Source: Paraburkholderia tropica (GTDB lineage Bacteria; Pseudomonadota; Gammaproteobacteria; Burkholderiales; Burkholderiaceae). Taken from it: a DNA stretch of 64,000 nt. The stretch covers positions 1-64,000 of the forward strand of contig NZ_CAJZAR010000061.1 of NCBI RefSeq assembly GCF_914484835.1, read 5' to 3'. Position numbers and translations under genes: made by a program. Below the pieces are notes generated by a model, which did no database searches, was not told the origin of the DNA, and saw only the letters and a list, made by a program, of their open reading frames with translations. Positions 8,029 through 17,521 of this stretch are shown piece after piece (position 1 is the stretch's first letter; the number at the start of each line of letters is the position of its first letter).

Positions 8029-10002
8029 TCATGCTTCGTTCTGGGTAGCGTCGTCGTGCGGACCGCGCGCGCCGCGCTCGGCCACCTGCTTGACATAGCG
8101 CTCGCGTGCCTCGCGCACCGCCGCGCGCGGCGAGACTTCCGGCACCGCCACTTCCCACCACCAGCCGCCTTCCTCGGTCGTCCGCGCCGGATCGGTGTCG
8201 ATGCACACGAGATAGGTGCGCGTCGCCGCGCGTGCGCGTTGCATCGCGGCTTCGAGTTCCGTCACGTTGGCGACGTGCTCGGCCTGCGCGCCCAGCGCGC
8301 GCGCGTGCGCGGCGAAGTCGATCTGCGGCGCGCCGAGCGGGCCTTGCGCGCAATCGTCGAACAGGTTGTTGAAGGGCGCGCTGCCGCACGCCTGTTGCAG
8401 ACGATTGATGCAGCCGTAACCGCGATTGTCGAGCACGACGATGATGAGCTTCGCGCCGAGCATCACCGAGGTGGCGATCTCGCTGTTCATCATCAGGTAG
8501 CTGCCGTCGCCGACCATCACGATGACTTCGCGTTCGGGCCGCGCGAGCTTCGCGCCGAGGCCGCCCGCGATCTCGTAGCCCATGCACGAATAGCCGTATT
8601 CGACGTGATAAGCGCCGGGCCGTCCCGCGCGCCAGAGCTTGTGCAGTTCGGCGGGCAGCGTGCCCGCCGCGCAGACGACGATATCTTCGGTATCCGAACG
8701 ATTCGACGAGCGCTGCACGGCGCCGATCACATCGGCATCGTAGGGCAGGGCGCCGCGTTCCTGCTCCGCGTGCGTGAGCGCCGCGACGCTCGCGCGCCAG
8801 GCGTCGGCGAGCTGTGTGGCTTGCGCGGTCCAGGCGGCGTCGGCGCGCCAGTGTTCAAGTTGCTCATCGAGCGCGGCGAGCGCGAGCTTCGCGTCGGCCT
8901 GCACGGCGATTGCGTCGAGCTTGAGCGTGTCGAAGCCGTTCGCATTGATGCTGATGACGCTCGCGTGTGTGAACAGCGAGTTCGAACCGGTCGTGAAGTC
9001 CTGCAGGCGCGTGCCCACGGCGAGGATGCAATCGGCGTCGCGCGCGAGCGCATTGGCAGCGGGTGAGCCAGTCACGCCAATCGCGCCCGCATTGAGCGGA
9101 TCGTTCCACGCGAGCGCGCCTTTGCCCGCCTGGGTTTCGGCGACCGGAATGCCGTGCGCGGTAGCGAACGCGCGCAGCGTTTCGGTCGCGCGCGCATAGA
9201 GCACGCCGCCGCCCGCGACGATCAGCGGCTGGCGCGCGCGGCTCAACTGCGCGAGCGCCGCGTCGATTTCGCTCGCGATGGGCGCAGGCGTGTGGAAATT
9301 CACGAGGCGCGGCGTGAAGAAGCTCGCCGGATAATCCCACGCGGTGGCCTGTACGTCTTGCGGCAGCGCGAGCGTGACGGGGCCGCACTGCGCGGCGTCG
9401 GTCAGCACACGCAGCGCGCGCGGCAGGGCGCTCAGCAACTGCGCCGGGTGCACGATGCGGTCGAAGTAACGCGAGACCGGCTTGAGCGCATCGTTCGCGG
9501 AGAGGCCGCCGTCCTGCTGATCCTCGATCTGCTGCAGCACCGGATCGGGCTCGCGCGACACGAAGATATCGCCGGGCAGGAGCAAGAGCGGCAGACGGTT
9601 CACATGCGCGAGCGCGGCGGCGGTGACGAGGTTCGTCGCGCCGGGGCCGATGGAAGTCGTCACGGCCATCATGCGGCGGCGGAAGTGCGCCTTCGCATAG
9701 GCAATCGCGCTGTGCGCCATCGCCTGCTCGTTGTGCGCGCGCAGCGTCGGCAATTCGTGGCGATACTGATAGAGCGCTTCGCCAAGGCCCGCCACATTGC
9801 CATGGCCGAAGATCGCGAACACGCCGCCGAACAGCGGCTCGGTGCGGCCCGAGCCGTCCTCGCAAGCGACGCGTTGCGCCGCGAGCCAGCGCACGACCGC
9901 TTGCGCGGCGGTCAGGCGCACGGTGGCGGTCTGCGGATTTTGTGCGGCGCTTGCCGGGTTGTCCTGCGCGGCGTGGGCGATCGGAGCGATGCGTTGATTC
10001 AT
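8029..10002 (-). CDS. iolD: 3D-(3,5/4)-trihydroxycyclohexane-1,2-dione hydrolase
   Basis: 657 residues, a thiamine-diphosphate enzyme of the acetolactate-synthase fold. It hydrolyses the inositol-derived ring to 5-deoxy-glucuronate. The N-terminal PYR domain carries the catalytic Glu in RAHNEQAMAHSAIAYAK. The C-terminal PP domain has the ThDP/Mg motif GDGSYLMMNSEIATSVMLGAK...NRGYGCIN. The start at 10002 is preceded by GAGGAG, and its ATGA overlaps the iolC stop, which supports it over the much longer open frame upstream. Confidence 0.96.
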   Translation of the reverse strand: MNQRIAPIAHAAQDNPASAAQNPQTATVRLTAAQAVVRWLAAQRVACEDGSGRTEPLFGGVFAIFGHGNVAGLGEALYQYRHELPTLRAHNEQAMAHSAIAYAKAHFRRRMMAVTTSIGPGATNLVTAAALAHVNRLPLLLLPGDIFVSREPDPVLQQIEDQQDGGLSANDALKPVSRYFDRIVHPAQLLSALPRALRVLTDAAQCGPVTLALPQDVQATAWDYPASFFTPRLVNFHTPAPIASEIDAALAQLSRARQPLIVAGGGVLYARATETLRAFATAHGIPVAETQAGKGALAWNDPLNAGAIGVTGSPAANALARDADCILAVGTRLQDFTTGSNSLFTHASVISINANGFDTLKLDAIAVQADAKLALAALDEQLEHWRADAAWTAQATQLADAWRASVAALTHAEQERGALPYDADVIGAVQRSSNRSDTEDIVVCAAGTLPAELHKLWRAGRPGAYHVEYGYSCMGYEIAGGLGAKLARPEREVIVMVGDGSYLMMNSEIATSVMLGAKLIIVVLDNRGYGCINRLQQACGSAPFNNLFDDCAQGPLGAPQIDFAAHARALGAQAEHVANVTELEAAMQRARAATRTYLVCIDTDPARTTEEGGWWWEVAVPEVSPRAAVREARERYVKQVAERGARGPHDDATQNEA

Positions 10003-12023
10003 GCTGCTTTCTCCTCGCGCACGGCATGATGCGTCGACGATCCGCTCGCCGCCTGCGCGTCTTCGCGCGCCGCGCGCCACGCGGCGATCAGCGTTTCGAA
10101 CGCGGTGCGCACGCGCGCGATCACGGTCTTGTCGTCGATATCGCCCTTGAGCCACGCGTAGCTCGGCTCGTAGAAGATCGTGCGGCCGACCGTGAAGCCG
10201 CGGCAGGTTTGCGAAGCCGCCGCCGCCTTGAAGCCGCTCATCAACTGATCCATCGGCGCGGAGAGACCGAGCAGCACCACGCCGCGGCAATGCGGATCGC
10301 GCTCGGCGATCAGCGCATCGACTTCGCGCCATTGCGCCGCGTCCACCGGTTCGAGCTTCCACCACTCGGGATAGAGGCCGATGTTGTAGAGCCGCTTGAG
10401 CGCGCGCGTGATCGTGCCCGGCGCATTCGGCTTGCCATCGAGCTTCGGCGGAATCACTTCGAGCAGCAGTTCGTGGCCGCTCGCCTGCACGGCGTCGTAG
10501 AGCGCGCGCAATTGCGCTTCCTGTTCGAGACGCTGCTCGATGGGCTCGTCGGGATGGAATTGCACGAGGCACTTCACGGTATGGCCGATGGGCCAGCTCG
10601 CGAGCGTGGTGCCGATCGAGCGGCCGTGATCGAACACGAGCGGCACCGAACCCGGCAATTCGACCGGGCGGCCGATCCACCAGTCGCGGCCCGTGGCGGC
10701 ATTGAGCGCGTCCTGGCCGTAACGGTCGTCGATCAGCACGCCGATCTTGCCTTGCAGGCCGAGCGCGCTTTCGGTTTGCGCGACCGCTTCCACATACAGA
10801 TTCTTCAGATACGCGATGCGCGATTCGTCGGCGCCCGTTTGCTGCGCGAGATCGAAGAACTGATTGCGATGATCGAAGGCGAAGCCGAGCACTTCGTCGT
10901 GACGCTTGCGCGCGGGCGTGACGCGATGCAGGCGCGCGAGCGTGGCGTCGCGATCGGGACGGCGCATGCGCACGGGATCGGCTTGCGCTTCGCTCAGGAA
11001 GTAGTCGAGTTCGGCGGGCGTGGGCATCGCGGGCGCGCAGCCGTGGCGCGAAACCACCAACGCGCCGCACGCGTTCGCGGCGCGCGCGCAGTCTTCGAGC
11101 GACGCGTCGCGCAGCCAGCCCGAGAGAAAGCCCGAGGCGAACGCATCGCCCGCGCCGAGCACGTTGAGCACGTCGACTTCGACGCCGCGCTGCATCGGCA
11201 CGTCGTCGAGCGAATCGGGCACCGCGCCTTCGACGATCTGGCAGCCGAGCGGCCCGCGCTTGACCAGCAGCGTCGCGGACGTGACTTCACGCACGCGCTT
11301 GAGCGCATCGACGAGGGCTTCCTTGCCGCCCGCGATACGGAACTCTTCCTCGGTGCCGATCACGAGATCGAAGTTCGGCAGAATGCGCTGCAAATGTTCG
11401 CTTACGCCGGCGCTCGCGACGAAGCGCGTCTCGCCGTCGGCCTTGCCCGTGAGACCCCAGAGCACCGGACGATAGTCGATGTCGAGCACGGTGCGCACGT
11501 TGTTGCGGCGCGCGTAGTCGAGCGCGGCGAGGCTCGTGCGGTTCACCTGCTCGGTGGAGAAGTGCGTGCCGGTGATCAGCAGCGCCTTCGCGGAGGCGAT
11601 GAACGCTTCGTCGAAGTCGGCGGGATCGACGGCCATGTCCGCGCAATTCTCGCGATAGAAGATCAGCGGAAACGTATCGCGGTCCTTGATGCCCAGCAGC
11701 ACGAGCGCGGTGAGCCGTTCGGGATCGATGCGCACGTGGCTCGTATCGCAGCCTTCTTTCGTGAGCGTTTCGGTGAGAAAACGGCCCATGTGGTCGTCGC
11801 CGACACGCGTGAGCATCGCCGATTGCAAACCGAGGCGCGCGCAGCCGAACGCGATGTTCGCGGACGAGCCGCCCAGATATTTGGCGAAGGTGGAGACGTC
11901 TTCGAGCCGCGCGCCGACCTGCTGCGCGTAGAGATCGACGCCCAGCCGGCCCAGACACACGATGTCGCGGCTGCGGCCCGGCGCGAAGCGGCTCGGGGTG
12001 GTGGGGATGATAGCCATGAGCAT
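9999..12023 (-). CDS. iolC: 5-dehydro-2-deoxygluconokinase fused to DUF2090 (aldolase-like) domain
   Basis: 674 residues with two domains. Residues 1 to about 340 are a PfkB-type sugar kinase: signature 1 LGGSSANIAFGCARLG, signature 2 DVLNVLGAGDAFASGFLSGW with the catalytic Asp. It phosphorylates 2-deoxy-5-keto-gluconate. Residues about 350-660 are DUF2090, related to class I aldolases (for example LVQFHPDEP, LLLEVIPPK, YPEWWKLEP, GVVLLGLSAP). No separate iolJ aldolase gene is present, so the second domain probably cleaves the kinase product to DHAP and malonate semialdehyde (inference, in line with annotation of such fusions). Start options at 12023 and 12017 share an AGGA site. Confidence 0.93.
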   Translation of the reverse strand: MLMAIIPTTPSRFAPGRSRDIVCLGRLGVDLYAQQVGARLEDVSTFAKYLGGSSANIAFGCARLGLQSAMLTRVGDDHMGRFLTETLTKEGCDTSHVRIDPERLTALVLLGIKDRDTFPLIFYRENCADMAVDPADFDEAFIASAKALLITGTHFSTEQVNRTSLAALDYARRNNVRTVLDIDYRPVLWGLTGKADGETRFVASAGVSEHLQRILPNFDLVIGTEEEFRIAGGKEALVDALKRVREVTSATLLVKRGPLGCQIVEGAVPDSLDDVPMQRGVEVDVLNVLGAGDAFASGFLSGWLRDASLEDCARAANACGALVVSRHGCAPAMPTPAELDYFLSEAQADPVRMRRPDRDATLARLHRVTPARKRHDEVLGFAFDHRNQFFDLAQQTGADESRIAYLKNLYVEAVAQTESALGLQGKIGVLIDDRYGQDALNAATGRDWWIGRPVELPGSVPLVFDHGRSIGTTLASWPIGHTVKCLVQFHPDEPIEQRLEQEAQLRALYDAVQASGHELLLEVIPPKLDGKPNAPGTITRALKRLYNIGLYPEWWKLEPVDAAQWREVDALIAERDPHCRGVVLLGLSAPMDQLMSGFKAAAASQTCRGFTVGRTIFYEPSYAWLKGDIDDKTVIARVRTAFETLIAAWRAAREDAQAASGSSTHHAVREEKAA

Positions 12024-12054
12024 TCCTGATGAGTTCGGTGCGGGGCGGGCCTGC

Positions 12055-12870
12055 TCAGATCGTGGCGCCGTCGAGTTCGGCGATCATCTTTTGCATTTCG
12101 GCGCCGCCGGCCATCATGTCGAGCACTTCGTTCTTGCTGATCGTGTCCTTCGTATAGGTGCCGAGCGAGCGGCCGCGATTGAGCAGCGTGAACGAGTCGC
12201 CGATGGGGTAGGCGTGATGCACGTTGTGCGTGATGAAGATCACCGAGATGCCTTTGGCGCGCGCCGCGTGAATCAGCTTGAGCACGTTGAAGCTCTGCTT
12301 CACGCCGAGCGCGGCGGTCGGTTCGTCGAGAATCAGCACGCGCGCGCCGAAGTGAATCGCACGCGCGATCGCGAGACACTGGCGCTCGCCGCCCGACATC
12401 GTGCCGATGGCCTGATGCGGATCGCGCACATGAATGCCCATCTCCGAGAGCCGGTCTTTTGCAATCTGCGCGCTCGAATCGAGATCCATCACGTTGATGA
12501 AACCGAACAGCTTTTTCTGCGGCTCGCGGCCCATGAAGAAGTTGCGCGCGACCGAGAGCAGCGGCACCAGCGCGAGATCCTGATAGACGGTCGCGATGCC
12601 GAGATCGAGCGCGTCTTTCGGCGACTCGAAGCGCACGGGCTTGCCGTCGACGAAATACTGGCCGTCGGTGGGCGCATGCACGCCTGCGAGCGTCTTGATC
12701 AGCGTGGACTTGCCCGCGCCGTTGTCGCCGAGCAGGCAGTGCACCTCGCCGCGCTTCAGGCGCAGCGTGACGCCGTTGAGCGCGATGACTTTGCCGAAGT
12801 ACTTGCTGACGTTTTCGAGCGCGAGAATCGTGTCGCTGCCGGGGGCGGAGGTGTTGAGTTCGTCGGACAT
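12055..12870 (-). CDS. Sugar (inositol) ABC transporter ATPase, single-domain
   Basis: 271 residues. Walker A GDNGAGKST, signature MSGGERQCLAIARAI, Walker B VLILDEPTAAL, H-loop FITHNVHHAYPIGD. Most CUT2 carbohydrate importers use a tandem ATPase of about 500 residues (RbsA, XylG); this one has one ABC domain, as in the FrcA type, so it must work as a homodimer. It sits between the permease and iolC, so it energises inositol uptake (inference from context). Confidence 0.93.
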   Translation of the reverse strand: MSDELNTSAPGSDTILALENVSKYFGKVIALNGVTLRLKRGEVHCLLGDNGAGKSTLIKTLAGVHAPTDGQYFVDGKPVRFESPKDALDLGIATVYQDLALVPLLSVARNFFMGREPQKKLFGFINVMDLDSSAQIAKDRLSEMGIHVRDPHQAIGTMSGGERQCLAIARAIHFGARVLILDEPTAALGVKQSFNVLKLIHAARAKGISVIFITHNVHHAYPIGDSFTLLNRGRSLGTYTKDTISKNEVLDMMAGGAEMQKMIAELDGATI

Positions 12871-12883
12871 GGTCAGCCTCCCG

Positions 12884-14059
<1,176 letters not shown>

Positions 14060-14116
14060 GATGTCTCCTGTGTCCCGGACCTATGTGCCGAAATGGCTTG
14101 ACTGGCCCGGTGAATG

Positions 14117-14178
14117 ACGCGCGGCGAGGCTGGCGAGAGGCGAGTCGGTATCGCGTGTAGCGAACCGCCGCCGCGCGT
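14117..14178 (-). other. Inverted repeat between binding-protein and permease genes
   Basis: Nine-base perfect arms (14117-14125 acgcgcggc, 14170-14178 gccgcgcgt) separated by 44 nt lie in the 142-nt gap after the binding-protein gene. Stem-loops at this place in importer operons often protect the 3' end of the binding-protein mRNA and raise its level over the permease. No T-run follows, so a full terminator is unlikely. Confidence 0.35.
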
Positions 14179-14201
14179 GGCTGACGAAATGACCTGACGG
14201 A

Positions 14202-15263
14202 TCAGCGGTACTGACCCGCGTACTTCACAACCTTGTCCAGATTCTCCTTGGTGATGAAGCCCGGACCCGAGCGAATGTTCTTCGGGCCATAGGACGGTTG
14301 CAGACCGTAGGTGTCGAGGCGCTGCTTGAACTTGGGATTCGCTTCGAGGATCTGGCGGATCTTCGCCGGATCGGTCGTGTGGTCCTTCTTCACGATCGCG
14401 AGCACGGCCACCGGAATGTAGCCCTGGAGATACGGCTGCTGGTCGATGGCGAACTGGATCGTGCCCGCGCGGATCGCCTTGGCGATCTCATCCGAGAAGT
14501 CGAAGGTGCAGAAGTAGATCTTGCCCGCGAGGCCCATCTGCTGAACCGCCTTGAGCGTGGCGGCGGCCGGCACCGGACCGAGCGTGAGAATCGCGCCCGT
14601 GTTCGGATGGTTGCGCAGATACGCGCTGACCTTCGACTGGATTTCCGTCGGGTCCTGGCCGGAGTCGATCGTCGAGGTCTTGTAGTCGACGCCGATGGCG
14701 TCTGCGAAGCCGCGGCAGCGGTCGAACGAAACGGTATTGGTAGCGATGTGGTTCACGCAGAGGAAGGACTTCACGCCCGCGGCCTTGGCCTTTTCGCCGG
14801 CCGCGTGGCCCGCCACATATTCGGGCTGGCCCACGTGCATGATCGCGCCCAGTTGCGCGCTTTGTTCCTCGGTGCCCGAGTTGATCGTCACGAGCGGAAT
14901 CTTCTTGGCCGTGACCTTGCCGATGGAGCTTTTGAGCACGTCGAAGTCGGCGATGGTGGTGATGACGCCGTCGTAATTGCGCGCCGCCGCCTGTTCGACC
15001 AGGCGCGCCATGTCGGCGATGTCGCCGTTGGGCGGATTGCGGTAGTCGGTCTCGACGTTGAAGTCTTCGTCGGCCTGCTTGATGGCGTTCTTGATCACGT
15101 TCCACCACGAGTCCGAATCCGGCGCGTGGCTGATCAGCACGAAGTGCGCGTCGGCGGCCTGCGCCGTTTGTGCGCCCACTGCGCTCAAGCCGCTCAGCCC
15201 CGCTGCCAGCGCGAGCGCCGCGGCTAAACGTCGGAGCATGGTCTTGCCCTTGCGTTGCGTCAT
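14202..15263 (-). CDS. Sugar (inositol) ABC transporter periplasmic substrate-binding protein
   Basis: 353 residues. A signal peptide runs from the basic start MTQRKGKTMLRR through LAAALALAAGLSGLSAVGA, with likely cleavage after AQA|AD. The mature part is a periplasmic-binding-protein type 1 fold (HFVLISHAPDSDSWWNVIKNAIKQA; DGVITTIAD; IPLVTINSG; GAILTLGPVPAAATLKAVQQMG; FDFSDEIAKAIRAG). The ATG at 15263 is chosen because GGTGGAG lies 5 nt before it; an upstream in-frame GTG at 15272 overlaps that site. First gene of the inositol operon, with its promoter in the divergent region. Confidence 0.93.
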   Translation of the reverse strand: MTQRKGKTMLRRLAAALALAAGLSGLSAVGAQTAQAADAHFVLISHAPDSDSWWNVIKNAIKQADEDFNVETDYRNPPNGDIADMARLVEQAAARNYDGVITTIADFDVLKSSIGKVTAKKIPLVTINSGTEEQSAQLGAIMHVGQPEYVAGHAAGEKAKAAGVKSFLCVNHIATNTVSFDRCRGFADAIGVDYKTSTIDSGQDPTEIQSKVSAYLRNHPNTGAILTLGPVPAAATLKAVQQMGLAGKIYFCTFDFSDEIAKAIRAGTIQFAIDQQPYLQGYIPVAVLAIVKKDHTTDPAKIRQILEANPKFKQRLDTYGLQPSYGPKNIRSGPGFITKENLDKVVKYAGQYR

Positions 15264-15350
15264 TGTCTCCACCTTTCTCGGTCTGTCGTTCGTTTTTGAG
15301 GTGAGCGCGGTGCTTGTCTGAATTGCGCGTCGACACGTTGCTCATGGACA

Positions 15351-15379
15351 AGATTAGGCGATCGTCCGAGCCGTTGCAA
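15351..15379 (-). promoter_or_regulatory. Likely sigma-70 promoter of the inositol transport/catabolism operon
   Basis: Read on the minus strand: TTGCAA (15374-15379), 17-nt spacer, TAATCT (15351-15356), about 88 nt before the binding-protein ATG. The hexamers are fair matches at ideal spacing. Confidence 0.55.
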
Positions 15380-15401
15380 CAGAAATTTCATTGCAAATAA
15401 A

Positions 15402-15421
15402 AATGGAAAATCTGTTCCATT
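15402..15421. promoter_or_regulatory. Candidate IolR (RpiR-family) operator, GGAA-N6-TTCC
   Basis: A palindrome aatGGAA-aatctg-TTCCatt with perfect 7-bp arms. GGAA-N6-TTCC is the site reported for the RpiR-type inositol regulator IolR of Sinorhizobium meliloti (from memory). It overlaps the -35 box of the regulator gene's promoter and lies 22 nt upstream of the -35 box of the divergent operon, so it could control both. Confidence 0.65.
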
Positions 15422-15443
15422 CATGAGGCGGCGTGCCTATAAT
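15415..15443 (+). promoter_or_regulatory. Likely sigma-70 promoter of the RpiR regulator gene
   Basis: TTCCAT (15415-15420), 17-nt spacer, perfect TATAAT (15438-15443), 78 nt before the chosen ATG. The -35 shares its TTCC with the operator palindrome, so regulator binding should block the promoter (autorepression, inferred). Confidence 0.6.
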
Positions 15444-15521
15444 CGGCTCCGTTGGCTTGCCCTCAAACGCCCGCCCAGCAAGGGTTTTGCGGCACTGCGG
15501 CAAGCCAGGGGAAAAACGATC

Positions 15522-16412
15522 ATGGCCGACGAGACAAGCGACGCCGTAGCAGGCGTCGACGAATTGATGCAGCGCATCGCGCACGACTACGAAGCGCTGC
15601 CGCGACAGTTGAAGAACGTCGCGACTTACATTGAACAGAACCGCGCGAGCGTGATGATGGACCGCACGAGCGACATCGCCGCGAGCTGCGGCGTGCATCC
15701 CTCGGCGGTGGTGCGCTTCGCGCAGCGCTTCGGCTTTTCGGGTTTCTCCGATCTGCAGGCGGTGTTTCGTCAGGCGTATGCGGGCCAGGGCGGCTCGCCC
15801 ACGACCTACCAGCAGCGCATTCGCCAGTTGATCGACGAGAACGATGGCAAGACCGATCCGGCGCTGGGCGGCGCGGTGGCGCGCGAGTTCATCGGCGCGT
15901 GCCGCAGCGGTCTGGACGAACTCGAAGCGGGTCTCGACGACGCGCAGTTCGACGCCGCCGTGCGCATGCTCGAACACGCCGACAACATCTACGTGATCGG
16001 CGTACGCCGCTCGTTCGCGGTGGCGAGCTACATCGTCTATGCGTTGCAGCACACGCGCAAACGCGTGCATCTCGTTTCGGGGCTCGGCGGCATGTATCAC
16101 GAGCAGATCCGCAGCGTGAAGAAGGGCGACGTGGTGATCGCCATCAGCTTCGCGCCGTACGGCAAGGAAACGCAGTACTGCCTGCGCGTGGCGCAGCAGC
16201 ATCAGGCGAAAACGCTCGTGATCACCGACAGCCAGCTGTCGCCACTCGCGCGTCACGCGGATGCGCAACTCTATGTGAAGGAGGGGAGCGCGTTCGCGTT
16301 CCGCTCGCTGACCAGCACGTTTTGCCTGTGCCAGGCGCTGTTCGTGGCGCTTGCGTACCGGCTCGAACTCAACGTAGAAGAATCGACCGACACCGGAGGA
16401 TACGATGACTAG
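15522..16412 (+). CDS. iolR: RpiR-family transcriptional regulator, probable inositol regulator IolR
   Basis: 296 residues. An N-terminal RpiR helix-turn-helix domain (residues about 10-85; VMMDRTSDIAASCGVHPSAVVRFAQRFGFSGFSDLQAVFR) is followed by a SIS sugar-phosphate-binding domain (about 125-260; NIYVIGVRRSFAVASYIVYAL, DVVIAISFAPYGKETQYCL). The ATG at 15522 has an AGGGG site; the frame is open further upstream but would start inside the promoter. The last 8 nt overlap the start of the inositol dehydrogenase gene. The effector is probably an inositol pathway phosphate such as DKGP (inference). The gene name rests on context. Confidence 0.88.
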   Translation: MADETSDAVAGVDELMQRIAHDYEALPRQLKNVATYIEQNRASVMMDRTSDIAASCGVHPSAVVRFAQRFGFSGFSDLQAVFRQAYAGQGGSPTTYQQRIRQLIDENDGKTDPALGGAVAREFIGACRSGLDELEAGLDDAQFDAAVRMLEHADNIYVIGVRRSFAVASYIVYALQHTRKRVHLVSGLGGMYHEQIRSVKKGDVVIAISFAPYGKETQYCLRVAQQHQAKTLVITDSQLSPLARHADAQLYVKEGSAFAFRSLTSTFCLCQALFVALAYRLELNVEESTDTGGYDD

Positions 16413-17421
16413 TGGAGCAGCAGGCAAGGCGCTGGACGTAGCGGTTTTCGGCGCGGGACGCATCGGCCGCATTCACGCGGCGAATCTCGCGCGCCAGCCC
16501 GGCGTGCGCCTGAAGTACGTGATCGACGTGAACCGCGAGGCGGCCCAGGCGCTCGCGGCGCAGCACGGCGCGCAGGTGGCGGGTATCGACGAAGCGTTCG
16601 GCGATGCGTCGATTGGCGCGACGGTGATCTGCTCGTCGACCGATACGCACTCCGAACTGATCATGCGCTCGGCGGCGGCGGGCAAGCATATCTTCTGCGA
16701 GAAGCCCGTCGATCTCGCGATCGGACGCGCACGCGAATGCGCCGACGCCGTGGCGCGCGCGGGCGTGGTCGCGATGATCGGCTTTCAGCGCCGCTACGAT
16801 CCCACGTTCGCGGCGCTCAAGCAGCGTCTCGACGCGGGCGAGATCGGCACGCCGGAAATGCTGGTGGTGACGAGCCGCGATCCGGGCGCGCCGCCCGTGG
16901 AGTACATCAAGCATTCGGGCGGCATCTTCAAGGACATGCTGATCCACGACTTCGACATCTTCCGCTGGATTCTCGACGACGAAGCCGACACGGTGCACGC
17001 CACGGGCAGTTGTCTCTCCGATCCGGCCATCGCCGAAGCGGGCGATATCGACTCGACCGCCGTGACGATCCGCACGAAGCGCGGCCGTCTTTGCCAGATC
17101 AACACGGCGCGGCGCGCGGCGTATGGCTATGACCAGCGCTTCGAGGTCCTCGGCAGTGACGGCATGCTGCAGGCGGGCAACATCAAACCGACCGAAGTAG
17201 TGGCGTGGTCGAAGACCTCGGTGGCGCAGGACGTGCCCGAGGCGTTTTTCCTGGAGCGCTATCGCGCCGCGTATGCGAGCGAAATGGCGCACTTCCATGA
17301 GGCGGTCACGCAGGGCAAGCCGGTGCGCACGACGGTCGCCGATGGGCTCAAGGCGCTCGAACTCGCGGAAGCGGCGGCGCTTTCGTGGCGCGAAGGGCGC
17401 GTGGTGAAAGTGGGCGCTTGA
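16405..17421 (+). CDS. iolG: myo-Inositol 2-dehydrogenase (Gfo/Idh/MocA family)
   Basis: 338 residues. Rossmann motif VFGAGRIGRIHAANLA at the N-terminus, catalytic Lys in FCEKPVDLA (near residue 95), and the Asp/His catalytic block KDMLIHDFDIFRWIL (near 172-185). It oxidises myo-inositol to 2-keto-myo-inositol with NAD, the first catabolic step. GGAGGA precedes the ATG by 4 nt and the gene overlaps the regulator, so they are co-translated. Of the two MocA-type genes here this one is closer in motif content to IdhA/IolG. Confidence 0.9.
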   Translation: MTSGAAGKALDVAVFGAGRIGRIHAANLARQPGVRLKYVIDVNREAAQALAAQHGAQVAGIDEAFGDASIGATVICSSTDTHSELIMRSAAAGKHIFCEKPVDLAIGRARECADAVARAGVVAMIGFQRRYDPTFAALKQRLDAGEIGTPEMLVVTSRDPGAPPVEYIKHSGGIFKDMLIHDFDIFRWILDDEADTVHATGSCLSDPAIAEAGDIDSTAVTIRTKRGRLCQINTARRAAYGYDQRFEVLGSDGMLQAGNIKPTEVVAWSKTSVAQDVPEAFFLERYRAAYASEMAHFHEAVTQGKPVRTTVADGLKALELAEAAALSWREGRVVKVGA

Positions 17422-17452
17422 TGCGCTGACGATGGATTGACGCAGTGTGATG

Positions 17453-17480
17453 GACGTCGCGATTGCATCGCGGCGTCTTT
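17453..17480 (+). terminator. Possible weak terminator/hairpin between the two dehydrogenase genes
   Basis: Arms 17453-17463 and 17467-17477 match at 10 of 11 positions around a 3-nt loop, followed by only three T. It may reduce rather than stop read-through into the next gene. Confidence 0.35.
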
Positions 17481-17521
17481 CGAATAGCAAGGATTACGAA
17501 TTATTGTTCAGGAGACGGACT

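Noticed and set aside
10003..11070. 5' extension of the iolD frame into iolC
   Set aside because: The extension is Arg-rich shadow of iolC. The ATG at 10002 has a GAGGAG site, overlaps the iolC stop and gives the family's normal length.
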